Below, one piece after another: positions 6,470 through 6,612 of a DNA stretch of 6,612 nt. The stretch spans positions 1 through 6,612 of the forward strand of contig JAGHBZ010000016.1 of NCBI GenBank assembly GCA_021160705.1, written 5' to 3'. The translations under genes and the position numbers were made by a program. Position 1 is the stretch's first letter; the number at the start of each line of letters is the position of its first letter. Origin of the DNA: Candidatus Sumerlaeota bacterium (lineage in GTDB: Bacteria; Sumerlaeota; Sumerlaeia; MWCT01; JAGHBZ01). A model generated the notes under the pieces. It had not been told where the DNA came from and did no database searches. It was given only the letters and a program-made list of their open reading frames with translations.

Positions 6470-6563
6470 TGGCGTAATTTTTTCTCTGCACTATTGAGAT
6501 TATTGCTTGAAAAAAAGAAGTCAAAGGAAATAAGTTAGTTCTGTCTTAAAGTGAAAGTTGAAG

Positions 6564-6598
6564 TTTTTCTCAGCGAGATTACCAAATGACGAGAAAAA
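6564..6598. repeat. 8-bp inverted repeat TTTTTCTC/GAGAAAAA
   Basis: Arms at 6564-6571 and 6591-6598 match exactly around a 19-base loop. The loop contains a plus-strand ATG (6586) that is open to the window edge. The arms are simple purine/pyrimidine runs, so chance is likely. Confidence 0.22.
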
Positions 6599-6612
6599 TC
6601 TTAATGAATGAA

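Larger units (their letters stand above)
6258..6612. other. 355-bp region upstream of uvrB without a supported gene
   Basis: This AT-rich stretch holds the candidate uvrB promoter, a 15-bp palindrome (6336-6350), a perfect 7-bp hairpin (6452-6469) and an 8-bp inverted repeat (6564-6598). On the plus strand a frame from ATG 6359 runs 33 codons to a TAA (6458-6460), then stays open for 25 more codons to a TAG (6536-6538); it has no ribosome binding site and I recognise no domain. A plus-strand ATG at 6586 is open to the window edge for nine codons. I saw no match to the Gram-negative (CTGT-N8-ACAG) or Bacillus-type (GAAC-N4-GTTC) LexA box. Confidence 0.5.

Noticed and set aside
6586..6612. Plus-strand ATG open to the window edge (MTRKILMNE) as a divergent gene start
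   Set aside because: Only nine codons are visible, there is no good ribosome binding site, and the ATG lies in the loop of an inverted repeat; not enough to call a gene.
6258..6612. Known LexA (SOS) box upstream of uvrB
   Set aside because: I looked for CTGT-N8-ACAG, GAAC-N4-GTTC and GTTC-N7-GTTC spacing and found no acceptable match.

Overview
The window holds five genes, all on the minus strand, so the transcription order runs from high to low coordinates: uvrB, a secreted DUF4384/PEGA protein, a NUDIX hydrolase, a secreted serine hydrolase and hemA. It looks like ordinary chromosomal bacterial DNA of moderate to low GC. I see no tRNA, rRNA, CRISPR array, transposase, integrase or phage gene, and all five frames look intact.

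Organism: the DNA is bacterial, from UvrABC-type repair and C5-pathway haem synthesis. Two proteins carry Sec-type signal peptides. The UvrB motif VI region reads LRSTTSLIQTCGRAARN; from memory this is closer to Chlamydia and other PVC-group UvrB proteins (serine/threonine after LRS, cysteine before GRAARN) than to the LRSERSLIQTIGRAARN of Escherichia coli. A Planctomycetota or Omnitrophota lineage would fit, but this is a weak guess that needs a tree.

Layout. Positions 1-95 lie downstream of hemA and contain a small hairpin and no complete gene. hemA (glutamyl-tRNA reductase) is at 96-1394. A 105-bp gap separates it from an exported alpha/beta-hydrolase at 1500-2390, which has a good Shine-Dalgarno. 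A 188-bp gap (2391-2578) divides the window into two likely transcription units. The NUDIX gene (2579-3010) overlaps the end of the DUF4384/PEGA gene (3000-4121) by 11 bp, and that gene sits 42 bp after uvrB (4164-6257) with an almost ideal Shine-Dalgarno. The last 355 bp, upstream of uvrB, contain inverted repeats, a promoter-like hexamer pair ending at the uvrB start, and a short interrupted reading frame, but no gene I can support.

How they work together: uvrB, the PEGA protein gene and nudix look like one operon from spacing and overlap. UvrB (nucleotide excision repair) and a NUDIX hydrolase related to the NudB family (possible nucleotide-pool or folate role) could share a genome-maintenance or metabolic theme. 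The secreted PEGA protein between them has no obvious functional link. The serine hydrolase and hemA may be co-transcribed. I found no convincing novel defence, mobile or regulatory system; the best items for a second look are the architecture of the PEGA protein and the start region of uvrB.
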